Positions 37,066 to 45,829 of a stretch of 64,000 nt of DNA are shown piece by piece. A model generated the notes under the pieces. The model had not been told where the DNA came from. It saw only the letters and a program-made list of their open reading frames with translations, and did no database searches. Both the position numbers and the translations under genes were made by a program. Each line of letters begins with the position of its first letter. Positions within the stretch are counted from its first letter, which is position 1. The DNA comes from Streptomyces lincolnensis (lineage in GTDB: Bacteria; Actinomycetota; Actinomycetes; Streptomycetales; Streptomycetaceae). The stretch is from assembly GCF_021173675.1 (NCBI RefSeq), contig NZ_JAIHON010000005.1:558001-622000 (forward strand). The letters are read 5' to 3'.

Positions 37066-38706
37066 TCAGCCGACGAAGTTCGATCCCAGTCGTGCCGCCG
37101 TGCCGTTCACTCCGAGGGCGGAGCTCCCCCAGGAAGTGGTGCCCTTCTCCCCCACGAGGGTGGACGGGATCGGCGAACCGCCCGGCACCACGACGTACTC
37201 CGCCCGGGACCGGAAGGCCCACACATACCCGGCGTTCGCGTTCTCCCCGGGCGCGCCGACGGCCACGTCGGCCAGGCCGTCGTGGTTCGCGTCGCCGGTG
37301 AACAGGGCCTGGCCGAAGACGTCGCTCTTCTCGGCGGCCCCCGGCACACCGTTGTCGTTCTGTGTGTACACCTGGTGGTACGGACCGGCGCCGGTCAGCC
37401 CGCCGGCCCTGCCCTTCAGTACGACGACGGCGCCCGCGTCGGGCCAGGCGTCCCGGTCCGTCGGGGTGCCCAGGTCCTCGCCGGGCACGCCGGTGACCAC
37501 GTCCGGGTATCCATCGCCGTCGACGTCGGCGAGGTGGATGTCGGTGCCGAAGCGGTCGCCCATCTCGGGCTCGCCGGGCACCCCCGGGCTGGACTGGTTG
37601 AGGAACTGCGCCTTCACCCCGTCGGGCCCCTGCGCGGTGCCCGGGATCCAGGCGACCCGCCCGCCCTTGGCGAGATAGGTGTCGAGGTCGCTGTCGTGGC
37701 CGTCGATCGTGCGGCCCACGACGATGTCGTCGTAGCCGTCCCGGTTCACGTCCCCGACGTCGAGGTTCTCGCCGCCCTGGAGTCCGGCGCCGTCGATGTC
37801 GTAGACCAGGGTGTAGGGCGTGAGTCCGGCGCGCGTGCCGTACCAGTAGACGATCCGGCGGGAGTCGAAGTAGTTCTGGTCGTTCTCCGCGGCGACGACG
37901 TCGGTGATGCCGTCGCCGTTGATGTCACCGGCGGCCAGGTCGAGGACGGCGCTGGAGTACTTGTCCGGAACCAGCTGCTCGCCCTTGGCCGAACCGTTCC
38001 TGCCGAAAGGGCCCTTGAGGACACGCAGGTCGTGGCCGTTCTGGACGGTCACCAGGTCGGTCGCCCCGTCGCCGTGGACGTCGGCCGCGGTGAGCCGGCC
38101 CTGTGTGCCGAGACGGTCCTGGGCGCGCCGGCCGGCGGCCAGGGAGGCGGCGCCGGACAGGCCCCGGGCGCCGCCCCAGACGACCTCCACATAGCCGGAG
38201 TCGGTGCCGAAGGAGGTGTCCTCGCCGCCGACGCCGACGACCAGGTCGGTGTATCCGTCCCGGTCCAGGTCGGCCGTGGTGAGCGCGCTGCCGAACCGGT
38301 CGCCCTTCTCGGCGGTGCCGGGGACGCCGGTGCTGTTCTGCGTGAGCAGCTTCCGGCTGCCGCCGATCCAGCCGGTCCGGCTGCCGTACTGCACGGCGAC
38401 GTATCCGGCCTGCGCCCTGCCGCCCACGGTCGCCGAGGGCGCCGCGACGGCGAGGTCGGCGTATCCGTCGCCGTTGAAGTCGTCCTGGATCCTGGTGGCC
38501 GAAGGGGCCGAAGGAGCCGAAGGAGCCGAAGGAGCCGAAGGAGCCGAAGGAGCCGAAGGAGCCGAAGGGGCCGAAGGAGCCGAAGGAGCCGAAGGAGCCG
38601 AAGGAGCTGATGGGGCCGAAGGAGCCGAGGGAGCCGCCTGGGCCGTCGGCAGGGCGAGGCCGGTGGCGGTGAGGAGGGCGAGTGCGACGACGAGGGTACG
38701 TCTCAT
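37066..38706 (-). CDS. secreted FG-GAP/VCBS (integrin-alpha-like) repeat protein with Ala-Pro-Ser stalk
   Basis: 546 residues. A Sec signal peptide (MRRTLVVALALLTATGLALP) is followed by about 45 residues of Ala-Pro-Ser tripeptides. Seven or so FG-GAP repeats, each with a calcium-loop DxDxDGxxD, then fill the protein (DDFNGDGYADLAVA, ADLDRDGYTDLVVG, GDINGDGITDVVAA, ADVDGDGYPDVVTG, GDANHDGLADVAVG). This predicts a calcium-stabilised beta-propeller on an extended stalk, outside the cell. No sorting signal is visible. The ligand is unknown. Confidence 0.9.
   Translation of the reverse strand: MRRTLVVALALLTATGLALPTAQAAPSAPSAPSAPSAPSAPSAPSAPSAPSAPSAPSAPSAPSAPSAPSATRIQDDFNGDGYADLAVAAPSATVGGRAQAGYVAVQYGSRTGWIGGSRKLLTQNSTGVPGTAEKGDRFGSALTTADLDRDGYTDLVVGVGGEDTSFGTDSGYVEVVWGGARGLSGAASLAAGRRAQDRLGTQGRLTAADVHGDGATDLVTVQNGHDLRVLKGPFGRNGSAKGEQLVPDKYSSAVLDLAAGDINGDGITDVVAAENDQNYFDSRRIVYWYGTRAGLTPYTLVYDIDGAGLQGGENLDVGDVNRDGYDDIVVGRTIDGHDSDLDTYLAKGGRVAWIPGTAQGPDGVKAQFLNQSSPGVPGEPEMGDRFGTDIHLADVDGDGYPDVVTGVPGEDLGTPTDRDAWPDAGAVVVLKGRAGGLTGAGPYHQVYTQNDNGVPGAAEKSDVFGQALFTGDANHDGLADVAVGAPGENANAGYVWAFRSRAEYVVVPGGSPIPSTLVGEKGTTSWGSSALGVNGTAARLGSNFVG
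38501..38635. repeat. tandem 9-bp repeat, 15 units, inside the FG-GAP gene
   Basis: Fifteen units of GAAGGAGCC (plus-strand reading) with few substitutions (GAAGGGGCC, GATGGGGCC, GAGGGAGCC). They encode the Ser-Ala-Pro stalk. Nine is a multiple of three, so unit gain or loss keeps the frame and changes stalk length. Confidence 0.95.
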
Positions 38707-38728
38707 GGGCTCGACTCCGGGAAAGTAA

Positions 38729-38762
38729 GGGGCGGTTGACCAGAGAAGAGGTCAACCGCCCC
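38729..38762 (-). terminator. intrinsic terminator of obg
   Basis: A perfect 13-base-pair stem GGGGCGGTTGACC/GGTCAACCGCCCC with an 8-base loop, followed by TTACTTTCCC on the minus strand. It ends only 22 bases before the ATG of the FG-GAP gene. Confidence 0.8.
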
Positions 38763-38858
38763 TCCCTGCTGCCCCGTACGACTCACCGCACGGACAGAGG
38801 GTTGTCCCGCCGTATGCCCGGACTCTCCCCGGAGTTCACTCCGGACCGGAGGTGCGCT

Positions 38859-40298
38859 CTAGAACGGCTCGAAATCGTCGAACTCCTGGGACGCCTCGTC
38901 CCGTTCGGCCTGCTTGTCCCGGCGGCGCTGGGCCGCGGGGCGGGGTGCCTCGAAGCGGTGGTCCTCGCCGCGGCGGCCGAGCATCTCGGCGCCGGCCATG
39001 ACCGTCGGCTCCCAGTCGAAGACGACGGCGTTGTCCTCGGGGCCGATGGCGACGCCGTCGCCCGAGCGGGCGCCCGCCTTCATCAACTCCTCTTCCACAC
39101 CGAGGCGGTTGAGGCGGTCGGCGAGGTAGCCGACGGCCTCGTCGTTGCTGAAGTCGGTCTGCCGCACCCAGCGCTCCGGCTTCTCGCCGCGCACCCGGAA
39201 CAGCCCGTCCTCCTCCTGCGTGACGGAGAAGCCGGCGTCGTCCACGGCCTTGGGCCGGATGACGATCCGGGTCGCCTCCTCCTTGGGCTTGGCGGCCCGC
39301 GCCTTGGCGACCACGTCGGCCAGCGCGAACGACAGTTCCTTCAGCCCCATGTGCGCCACCGCGGACACCTCGAAGACGCGGTAGCCGCGCGCCTCCAGAT
39401 CCGGCCGCACCATCTCGGCGAGGTCCTTGCCGTCCGGGACGTCGATCTTGTTCAGGACGATCATGCGGGGCCGCTTGTCGAGCCCGGCGCCGTACTGCCG
39501 CAGCTCCTCCTCGATGACGTCGAGGTCGGAGACCGGGTCGCGCTCGGACTCCAGCGTGGCCGTGTCCAGGACGTGCACGAGGACGCTGCACCGCTCGACG
39601 TGGCGCAGGAACTCCAGGCCCAGGCCCTTGCCCTGGCTGGCGCCCGGGATGAGCCCCGGCACGTCGGCGATCGTGTAGACGGTCGAGCCGGCCGTGACCA
39701 CGCCCAGGTTCGGGACGAGGGTGGTGAAGGGGTAGTCGGCGATCTTCGGCTTGGCGGCACTCAGCACCGAGATCAGCGAGGACTTGCCCGCGCTCGGGTA
39801 GCCCACCAGGGCCACGTCGGCGACGGTCTTCAGCTCCAGGACGATGTCCTGGAGATCGCCCGGCACACCGAGCAGCGCGAAGCCGGGGGCCTTGCGACGG
39901 GCGGAGGCCAGCGCCGCGTTGCCGAGCCCGCCGCGGCCGCCCTGGGCGGCGACGTACGAGGTGCCGTGCCCGACCAGGTCGGCGAGGACATTGCCAGCCC
40001 GGTCCAGGACGACCGTGCCGTCCGGCACCGGCAGGACCAGGTCCTGGCCGTCCTTGCCGGAGCGGTTGCCGCCCTCGCCGGGCTTGCCGTTGGTGGCCTT
40101 GCGGTGCGGGGAGTGGTGATAGTCCAGGAGCGTGGTGACGGACTGGTCGACGGTGAGGATGACGTCACCGCCACGCCCACCGTTGCCGCCGTCGGGGCCG
40201 CCCAGCGGCTTGAACTTCTCACGGTGGACGGAGGCACAGCCGTGGCCTCCGTTACCCGCGGCGACATGCAGCTCGACGCGGTCCACGAAGGTGGTCAT
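38859..40298 (-). CDS. obg: GTPase Obg/CgtA
   Basis: 479 residues. Obg is an essential 50S-associated GTPase that in Streptomyces also influences the onset of aerial growth. The Gly-rich Obg fold fills residues 1-158, the G domain has GYPSAGKSS (166-174), DVPGLIPGAS and NKID, and a C-terminal OCT domain plus an acidic tail (ASQEFDDFEPF) completes it. It is downstream of rplU and rpmA, the standard order, separated from rpmA by a strong hairpin. Confidence 0.97.
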   Translation of the reverse strand: MTTFVDRVELHVAAGNGGHGCASVHREKFKPLGGPDGGNGGRGGDVILTVDQSVTTLLDYHHSPHRKATNGKPGEGGNRSGKDGQDLVLPVPDGTVVLDRAGNVLADLVGHGTSYVAAQGGRGGLGNAALASARRKAPGFALLGVPGDLQDIVLELKTVADVALVGYPSAGKSSLISVLSAAKPKIADYPFTTLVPNLGVVTAGSTVYTIADVPGLIPGASQGKGLGLEFLRHVERCSVLVHVLDTATLESERDPVSDLDVIEEELRQYGAGLDKRPRMIVLNKIDVPDGKDLAEMVRPDLEARGYRVFEVSAVAHMGLKELSFALADVVAKARAAKPKEEATRIVIRPKAVDDAGFSVTQEEDGLFRVRGEKPERWVRQTDFSNDEAVGYLADRLNRLGVEEELMKAGARSGDGVAIGPEDNAVVFDWEPTVMAGAEMLGRRGEDHRFEAPRPAAQRRRDKQAERDEASQEFDDFEPF

Positions 40299-40344
40299 GG
40301 GATGTGCCTCCAGTTACGTACGGGATTGTCTTTGTACCAACACG

Positions 40345-40390
40345 CGAAAGGCGGACCCGCTTCCCACCAGGGAAGTGAGGTCCGCCTCGC
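40345..40390 (-). terminator. strong hairpin between rpmA and obg
   Basis: GGCGGACC/GGTCCGCC continues through an internal mismatch into CTTCCC/GGGAAG with an ACCA loop, just after the rpmA stop codon. On the minus strand a weak T-rich stretch follows (TTGGTACAAAG). It may partly terminate or protect the ribosomal-protein mRNA before obg. Confidence 0.6.
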
Positions 40391-40402
40391 GAAAGCTTCC
40401 GA

Positions 40403-40657
40403 TCAGGCGACCGGAACGATGTTCACGACCTTGCGGCCACGGTGGGTGCCGAACTCCACCGCACCGGCGTTCAGCGCGAACAGCGTGTCGTCGCCGCCAC
40501 GGCCGACGCCCGCACCCGGGTGGAAGTGGGTGCCGCGCTGGCGGACCAGGATCTCGCCCGCGTTGACGACCTGACCACCGAAGCGCTTCACGCCGAGGCG
40601 CTGAGCGTTGGAGTCACGACCGTTACGGGTGGACGATGCGCCCTTCTTGTGTGCCAT
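40403..40657 (-). CDS. rpmA: 50S ribosomal protein L27
   Basis: 84 residues with the conserved N-terminus AHKKGASSTRNGRDSNAQ, whose tail reaches the peptidyl-transferase centre, and GGQVVNAGEILVRQRGT. No N-terminal extension of the Firmicutes type that needs processing is present. It lies 14 bases after rplU. Confidence 0.98.
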   Translation of the reverse strand: MAHKKGASSTRNGRDSNAQRLGVKRFGGQVVNAGEILVRQRGTHFHPGAGVGRGGDDTLFALNAGAVEFGTHRGRKVVNIVPVA

Positions 40658-40671
40658 CTCTCCTCAGTCCC

Positions 40672-40992
40672 TTACTTCGCAGCCGCGGGGATCTCAGTGA
40701 CCTTGATCGCCGTGTACTGCTGGCGGTGGCCCTGACGACGGCGGTAGCCGGTCTTGTTCTTGTAGCGAAGGATGTCGATCTTGACGCCCTTGTGGTGGTC
40801 CACGACCTCGGCCTGGACCTTGATGCCGGCCAGCACCCACGGGTCGCTGGTCACAGCGTCGCCGTCGACAACGAGCAGGGTCGAGAGCTCGACCGTGTCG
40901 CCAACCTTGGCAGTGGAAATCTTGTCAACCTCAACGATGTCGCCGACAGCAACCTTGTGCTGGCGACCACCGCTGCGCACGATGGCGTACAC
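40672..40992 (-). CDS. rplU: 50S ribosomal protein L21
   Basis: 106 residues, GTG start, beginning YAIVRSGGRQHKVAVGDIV and ending KVTEIPAAAK. It heads the rplU-rpmA-obg operon. The 180 bases upstream, to the rmlC stop, contain the operon promoter region, in which TTGACC is the only -35-like element I see. Confidence 0.97.
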   Translation of the reverse strand: MYAIVRSGGRQHKVAVGDIVEVDKISTAKVGDTVELSTLLVVDGDAVTSDPWVLAGIKVQAEVVDHHKGVKIDILRYKNKTGYRRRQGHRQQYTAIKVTEIPAAAK

Positions 40993-41171
40993 GCGGATCT
41001 CACTCTCTCGCTCGGGGACGGCACCCCCGCAGTCCAGCCGCTCGGCGGAGCAGGCGGCCTCTCCCGGCCGGAAAGCCCGGGAGGAAAAGGTTTACGGGGA
41101 TGTGGCGTGTCACCTGTGGACACGCCGACGGTCAAGGTTACGGGGCCGCTCAGGTCCGGTCAAACCGAGCC

Positions 41172-41765
41172 TCAGCCGCCGAGGCTCTCCCGGTACGCCA
41201 CACAGTCCTCGTAGCGCGGCAGCAGGCCCTGGGCCTCCGCCTCCGCCAGGGTGGGCGCCTGCTCGTCCTTGGCGGACAGCAGCGGGACGACGTCCGCGGG
41301 CCACTCGATGCCGAGGGCCGGGTCGAGCGGGTGGACGCCGTGCTCGCGCTCGGGGGCGTAGCCCTCGGAGCACAGGTAGACCACCGTGGCGTCGTCGGTG
41401 AGCGCCATGAAGCCGTGCCCGAGACCCTCGGAGAGGTAGACCGCGTGGTGGTCCTGGTCGTCCAGGCGGACGATCTCCCACTGGCCGAAGGTGGGCGAGC
41501 CGGTCCGGATGTCCACGATCACGTCGAGGACCGCGCCGCGCACGCACTTGACGTACTTGGCCTGGCTGGGCGGCACGTCCGCGAAGTGGATGCCCCGCAG
41601 GGTGCCCCGGCTGGAGACCGACATGTTGGCCTGGGCCAGGCTCAGCCGGTGGCCGACCGCCTCGGCGAACACCGGGGCCTTGAACCACTCGTGGAAGCTG
41701 CCGCGGCCGTCGGGGAAGACCTTCGGCTCGTGCACCCAGGCACCGGAGATGGAAAGAGGTCGCAT
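41172..41765 (-). CDS. rmlC: dTDP-4-dehydrorhamnose 3,5-epimerase
   Basis: 197 residues. RmlC makes dTDP-4-keto-L-rhamnose. The cupin core has the catalytic His in RGTLRGIHFADVPPSQAKYV and the conserved VYLSEGLGHGFMAL with later Tyr and acidic residues. GAGG lies 8 bases before the ATG; a GTG one codon earlier is possible. It follows the 666-residue glycosyltransferase gene by about 10 bases and closes the rhamnose cluster. Confidence 0.92.
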   Translation of the reverse strand: MRPLSISGAWVHEPKVFPDGRGSFHEWFKAPVFAEAVGHRLSLAQANMSVSSRGTLRGIHFADVPPSQAKYVKCVRGAVLDVIVDIRTGSPTFGQWEIVRLDDQDHHAVYLSEGLGHGFMALTDDATVVYLCSEGYAPEREHGVHPLDPALGIEWPADVVPLLSAKDEQAPTLAEAEAQGLLPRYEDCVAYRESLGG

Positions 41766-41775
41766 CACAGAGTCC

Positions 41776-43776
41776 TCAGCTCTTCTTCTGGTTCGTCAGA
41801 GCGCGCTTCAGGCGCCCGGCGGCCCGGCGCCACAGCGGACGCGACTGGGCGGGCCTCTTGGGCGCGGCCGCCTTCTTCGCGCCGGGCTTCGCCGGCGCGG
41901 TGTGCCGGTCGATCACCCGGGCGGTTCCGTCGGCGGCCACGACCACGTCGACCGGGAGCCGGGTCCACTTTGCCTCACCGCGGGCCGCGGACGGCACACC
42001 GATCCGGACCGCCCAGCGCTTGCCGGTCAGCTTCTCCAGCGGCAGCGGGGCGCTCACGGTCCGGCCGTCCAGCACGGCGTCGGCGGGGAACTTGCCCACG
42101 TTCTTGCGCTCGAAGCGCAGCTGGACCGGGTCGCCGGAGTCCGCCGCGAGGTGCAGCGGCAGCGGGAGCCGGACGGTGGAGCCCTCGACCACGGCCTCGG
42201 CCGGGTCCATCAGGGTCACCGCCTGGCCCTCCAGCTTGCCGGTGTGCTGGTCGACGTCGAGGGAGAGGTTGCCCGGTCCGTCGGTCCAGTACGGCAGGAC
42301 CAGCCGGCGCGGCTCGCCGGTGAGCGCGGCCATGCGCTGGGCCTCCACGTCCTCGCCGCGCACCGCGCCGAGCCGGGTCTCCTTGCTCCAGCCGCAGGAC
42401 TTGATGCGCAGGTGGAGGTCCCAGATGCCCTTGCCGAGCGGCTTGCCCGCCGCCGCGGTCTCCGGGTCGAGGACCGCGCGGGCGGTGATCCGGAGCCGGA
42501 AGGTGCCGTCCTCGGCCTCCACGCGGTGCAGTTCGCAGTCGACCGGGAGGTAGTACTGCGTGGCGTCCTCGCGGTGCCGGGCCACCAGGTCCACGTCGCT
42601 CTTGCCGACGGGGGCGTCCAGGGTGATCTTCTGGTCGGCCAGCGCCTTCAGTGCCTCCTCCGAGAGCGGCAGGTCGAGCAGGTCGCGCTCGCCCTCCCGG
42701 CGGAAGGTCATCGGCTCGCCGTCTACCTGGTACTCGGAGGTGAAGCCGACGGTCAGCGCGCCCTTCTCCCAGGCCAGGGAGTCCAGGCTGCCGGTGGGCT
42801 TGATCCCGGCCTCCCAGCGGGCGAGGGCGCGGATGTCCTCGTAGTGGTCGGCGGCGATGAGCCCGGCCACCACGCGCTGGGTGGGGGCGACCTTGGCGAA
42901 CACGCCCGGCCCGAAGCGCTCGGTGACGACACCGCGGATCTCGCGGTACAGCTCCTCGGCGTAGTCCTCGGGGAGCTTCAGGAGCCGGTTGCCGCGCAGT
43001 CGCTCCACCATCTCGTTGCGCAGCCAGCGGCTGTAGAGCTTGTCGCGGACGGCACCCGGCTCGGTGAGTTCCTCGACCACGTCGAGAGCCTCACGGAGGT
43101 TCGTGAAGTAGCCGACCGGGTCGAAGCGCTGGAAGCCGGCGTTGGAGCCGTCGTCCCGGGTGATGTGGTAGTAGCACAGGTAGTCGCCGAGCACGGAGAC
43201 GTTCTTCGCCCGCAGGTAGGTCTCCACGACGAAGACGTGGTCCTCCAGCCGGCGGCGCCCCTCCTTGAAGCGGATGTCGTGCTCGTTGAGGAACTCCCGC
43301 CGGAACATCTTGTGCGGGGTGAGGCTGTCGATCAACGGCGCGTTCGCGACCGTGGCCTTGGGCCGGTTGACCCGGAACAGCTCCTGCGGGACCGGCCGGC
43401 CGATCCCGGCCATCTTTCCTACGACGACGTCGGCCTCGTTGGCCTTGCCGTACTCGTACATCCGCTCAAGGGCCTCGTCGCCGAGCCAGTCGTCGTGGTC
43501 GACGAACATCACGTACTCGCCTTGGGCGGCCGCGATACCGGTGTTGCGGGGCTTGCCCGACCAGCCGGAGGACTCCTGGTGGATGACGTGGAAGTGCGGG
43601 TGCTCGGCCGCGAGCTGGTCCAGGCGGGCCGGGGTCTCGTCGGTGGAGCCGTCGTTGACGAAGAAGACCTCGAACTCGTCGGGGGTGAGGCTCTGCCGCA
43701 GCAGGCCCGTGATGCAGTCCTCGACGTACTTGCCGGGGTTGTAGACCGCGATGACGACGCTGACCTTGAGTGTCAC
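41776..43776 (-). CDS. large GT2 glycosyltransferase with C-terminal beta domains (TarS-like layout)
   Basis: 666 residues. The GT-A domain spans about 1-220 (VSVVIAVYNPGKYVEDCITG, VNDGSTDETPARLD, FVDHDDWLGDEAL, RLEDHVFVVETYLRAK). A helical linker to about 330 follows, then about 300 residues of beta-rich sequence in what look like two Ig-like modules, and a Lys/Arg/Pro-rich basic tail. This order resembles S. aureus TarS, which glycosylates poly-ribitol-phosphate. Its GTG overlaps the rmlD stop, so it probably uses the dTDP-rhamnose made by its neighbours; the acceptor is inferred. Confidence 0.82.
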   Translation of the reverse strand: MTLKVSVVIAVYNPGKYVEDCITGLLRQSLTPDEFEVFFVNDGSTDETPARLDQLAAEHPHFHVIHQESSGWSGKPRNTGIAAAQGEYVMFVDHDDWLGDEALERMYEYGKANEADVVVGKMAGIGRPVPQELFRVNRPKATVANAPLIDSLTPHKMFRREFLNEHDIRFKEGRRRLEDHVFVVETYLRAKNVSVLGDYLCYYHITRDDGSNAGFQRFDPVGYFTNLREALDVVEELTEPGAVRDKLYSRWLRNEMVERLRGNRLLKLPEDYAEELYREIRGVVTERFGPGVFAKVAPTQRVVAGLIAADHYEDIRALARWEAGIKPTGSLDSLAWEKGALTVGFTSEYQVDGEPMTFRREGERDLLDLPLSEEALKALADQKITLDAPVGKSDVDLVARHREDATQYYLPVDCELHRVEAEDGTFRLRITARAVLDPETAAAGKPLGKGIWDLHLRIKSCGWSKETRLGAVRGEDVEAQRMAALTGEPRRLVLPYWTDGPGNLSLDVDQHTGKLEGQAVTLMDPAEAVVEGSTVRLPLPLHLAADSGDPVQLRFERKNVGKFPADAVLDGRTVSAPLPLEKLTGKRWAVRIGVPSAARGEAKWTRLPVDVVVAADGTARVIDRHTAPAKPGAKKAAAPKRPAQSRPLWRRAAGRLKRALTNQKKS

Positions 43777-44696
43777 GCCGTGTTCTCCTTCGTCTGGACC
43801 CGGTGGATCTCCGGGAAGGCCTCGGTGAGGGCCGCGCGCCAGTCGCGCAGCGGCTCGATGCCGGCCTCGGCGAACCGGCCGTGACCGAGGACGCTGTAGG
43901 CGGGTCGGGGGGCGGGGCGTACGAACGCCTCGCTGGTGGTGGGGCGGACCCGGTCCGGGTCGGTGCCGAGGAGCGAGAAGATCTCCCGGGTGAAGCCGTA
44001 CCAGGTGGTCTCGCCGGAGCTGGTGCCGTGGTAGATCCCGGCCGGGGCGGTACCGGCCAGGGCGCCGCGGCCCAGGGCCAGCAGCAGTCCGGCCAGGTCG
44101 GCGCTCCAGGTGGGCTGGCCGCGCTGGTCGTCCACGACGTCCAGGGTGTCCTTGACGCCCTCCAGCTTGATCATCGTACGGACGAAGTTGGGGCCGCCCG
44201 CGCCGTACAGCCAGGCCGTGCGGACCACGTAGCCGTGCTCCGGCAGCGTCTTCAGGACGGCCTGCTCGCCGGCCAGCTTGGTGCGGCCGTAGGCGCTGCG
44301 GGGGGCGGTGGGGGCGTCCTCGGCGTACGGTTCCTCGGCGTCACCGGCGAACACGTAGTCGGTGGAGACATGGAGCAGGACGGCGCCGGTGCGGGCGCAG
44401 GCGGCGGCGAGGTGGGCCGGGCCGTCGCCGTTGATGGCGAGCGCCTCGTCCTCCCGGCTCTCGGCGTCGTCGACGGCGGTCCAGGCCGCGCAGTTGACGA
44501 CGACGGCGGGCCGGTGCCGTTCCAGGGCCTCCTGGACGGCCGCGGGGTCGGTGAGGTCCAGCGCCGCGCGGTCCAACGCGACGGCCTGCTCGCCCTCGGC
44601 GGCCAGCACGGCCAGCACGTCCTGGCCGAGCATGCCGCCCGCCCCGGTGACCAGCCAGCCGGTCGGGGCGCTTGCCTGTTCCTGGATCGGGTTCAT
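43773..44696 (-). CDS. rmlD: dTDP-4-dehydrorhamnose reductase
   Basis: 307 residues from the ATG at 44696 (a longer frame lacks start signals). RmlD reduces the 4-keto group to give dTDP-L-rhamnose. The NAD(P) motif GAGGMLGQDV, VVNCAAWTAVDDAE, STDYVFAGD and the catalytic YGRTKLAGE are all present. It overlaps the following glycosyltransferase gene by 4 bases. Confidence 0.94.
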   Translation of the reverse strand: MNPIQEQASAPTGWLVTGAGGMLGQDVLAVLAAEGEQAVALDRAALDLTDPAAVQEALERHRPAVVVNCAAWTAVDDAESREDEALAINGDGPAHLAAACARTGAVLLHVSTDYVFAGDAEEPYAEDAPTAPRSAYGRTKLAGEQAVLKTLPEHGYVVRTAWLYGAGGPNFVRTMIKLEGVKDTLDVVDDQRGQPTWSADLAGLLLALGRGALAGTAPAGIYHGTSSGETTWYGFTREIFSLLGTDPDRVRPTTSEAFVRPAPRPAYSVLGHGRFAEAGIEPLRDWRAALTEAFPEIHRVQTKENTA

Positions 44697-44785
44697 GCCT
44701 TCTTCTCGTCCTCTGTGCAGGATGGCGCGGGTGTGGGGGATGTCGCGGGCCATCACCGGTCACCCGGGGGCACGCGGAGAACGAC

Positions 44786-44815
44786 CAAACGGGCCCGGGG
44801 CGAACCCGGGCCCGA
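44786..44815 (-). terminator. intrinsic terminator after rmlB
   Basis: A perfect 10-base-pair stem CGGGCCCGGG/CCCGGGCCCG with a 5-base loop and TTT on the minus strand, 16 bases after the rmlB stop codon. It separates rmlAB from rmlD-GT-rmlC. Confidence 0.65.
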
Positions 44816-44830
44816 GGAGTCGGGGGCGCG

Positions 44831-45829
44831 TCAGCCGAGGGCCGCGCGCTCCTTCAGCGGTTCCCACCATGCACGGTTGTCGCGGTACCACTGCACCGTT
44901 TCCGCCAGACCCTGCTCGAAGCTCTTGCGGGGCTCGTAGCCGAGTTCCTCGCGAATCTTCGTGCAGTCCACCGAGTAGCGGCGGTCGTGGCCCTTGCGGT
45001 CGGTGACGTACTCGACGCTGGTCTCCCAGTCGGCGCCGCACGCCTCCAGCAGCAGCCCGGTGAGCTCCTTGTTGGAGAGCTCGGTGCCGCCGCCGATGTT
45101 GTAGACCTCGCCGGCGCGGCCCTTGGTGCGGACCAGCTCGATGCCCTGGACGTGGTCGTCGATGTGCAGCCAGTCGCGGACGTTGCCGCCGTCGCCGTAC
45201 AGCGGGACCTTCTTGCCGTCGAGGAGGTTGGTCACGAAGAGCGGGATGACCTTCTCGGGGAAGTGGTGGTGCCCGTAGTTGTTGGAGCAGCGGGTGACGC
45301 GCACGTCCAGGCCGTGGGTGCGGTGGTACGACAGCGCGATCAGGTCGCTGGAGGCCTTCGCCGAGGAGTACGGCGAGTTGGGCTCCAGCGGGTGCGTCTC
45401 GGGCCAGGAGCCCTCGTCGATCGAGCCGTAGACCTCGTCGGTGGAGATGTGCACGAAGGTCTTGATGCCCGTCCGGTGCGCGGCGTCGATCAGCGTGTGC
45501 GTGCCGACCACGTTGGTGCGCACGAACTCCGCGCCACCGTCGATGGAACGGTCGACGTGGGACTCGGCGGCGAAGTGGACGACCTGGTCGTGCTCGGCCA
45601 TCAGCTTGCCGACCAGCTCCGGGTCGCAGATGTCGCCCTGCACGAAGGCGAAGCCCGGGTGCTCGCGCACCTCGTCGAGGTTGGCCGGGTTGCCCGCGTA
45701 CGTCAGCTTGTCCAGGACGGTGATCGAGACGTCACCGGGGCCTTCGGGGCCGAGCACGGTACGGACGTAGTGCGAGCCGATGAAACCGGCACCGCCGGTC
45801 ACCAGGATCCGAGTGGCGGGGGTTGTCAT
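44831..45829 (-). CDS. rmlB: dTDP-glucose 4,6-dehydratase
   Basis: 332 residues. RmlB turns dTDP-glucose into the 4-keto-6-deoxy sugar. The Rossmann motif VTGGAGFIGSHYVR, HFAAESHVDRSI, STDEVYGS and the catalytic YSSAKASSDLIALSYHRTHG are intact. It overlaps the rmlA stop by 4 bases (ATGA). Confidence 0.97.
   Translation of the reverse strand: MTTPATRILVTGGAGFIGSHYVRTVLGPEGPGDVSITVLDKLTYAGNPANLDEVREHPGFAFVQGDICDPELVGKLMAEHDQVVHFAAESHVDRSIDGGAEFVRTNVVGTHTLIDAAHRTGIKTFVHISTDEVYGSIDEGSWPETHPLEPNSPYSSAKASSDLIALSYHRTHGLDVRVTRCSNNYGHHHFPEKVIPLFVTNLLDGKKVPLYGDGGNVRDWLHIDDHVQGIELVRTKGRAGEVYNIGGGTELSNKELTGLLLEACGADWETSVEYVTDRKGHDRRYSVDCTKIREELGYEPRKSFEQGLAETVQWYRDNRAWWEPLKERAALG

Noticed and set aside
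37282..38610. A plus-strand frame ending in Arg-Arg-Ser repeats
   Set aside because: It is the antisense reading of the Ala-Pro-Ser repeat; the minus strand encodes a signal peptide and calcium-loop repeats.
38501..38635. Regularly repeated DNA considered as a CRISPR array
   Set aside because: Units are 9 bp, directly adjacent without spacers, in frame within a coding sequence, and no cas gene is present.
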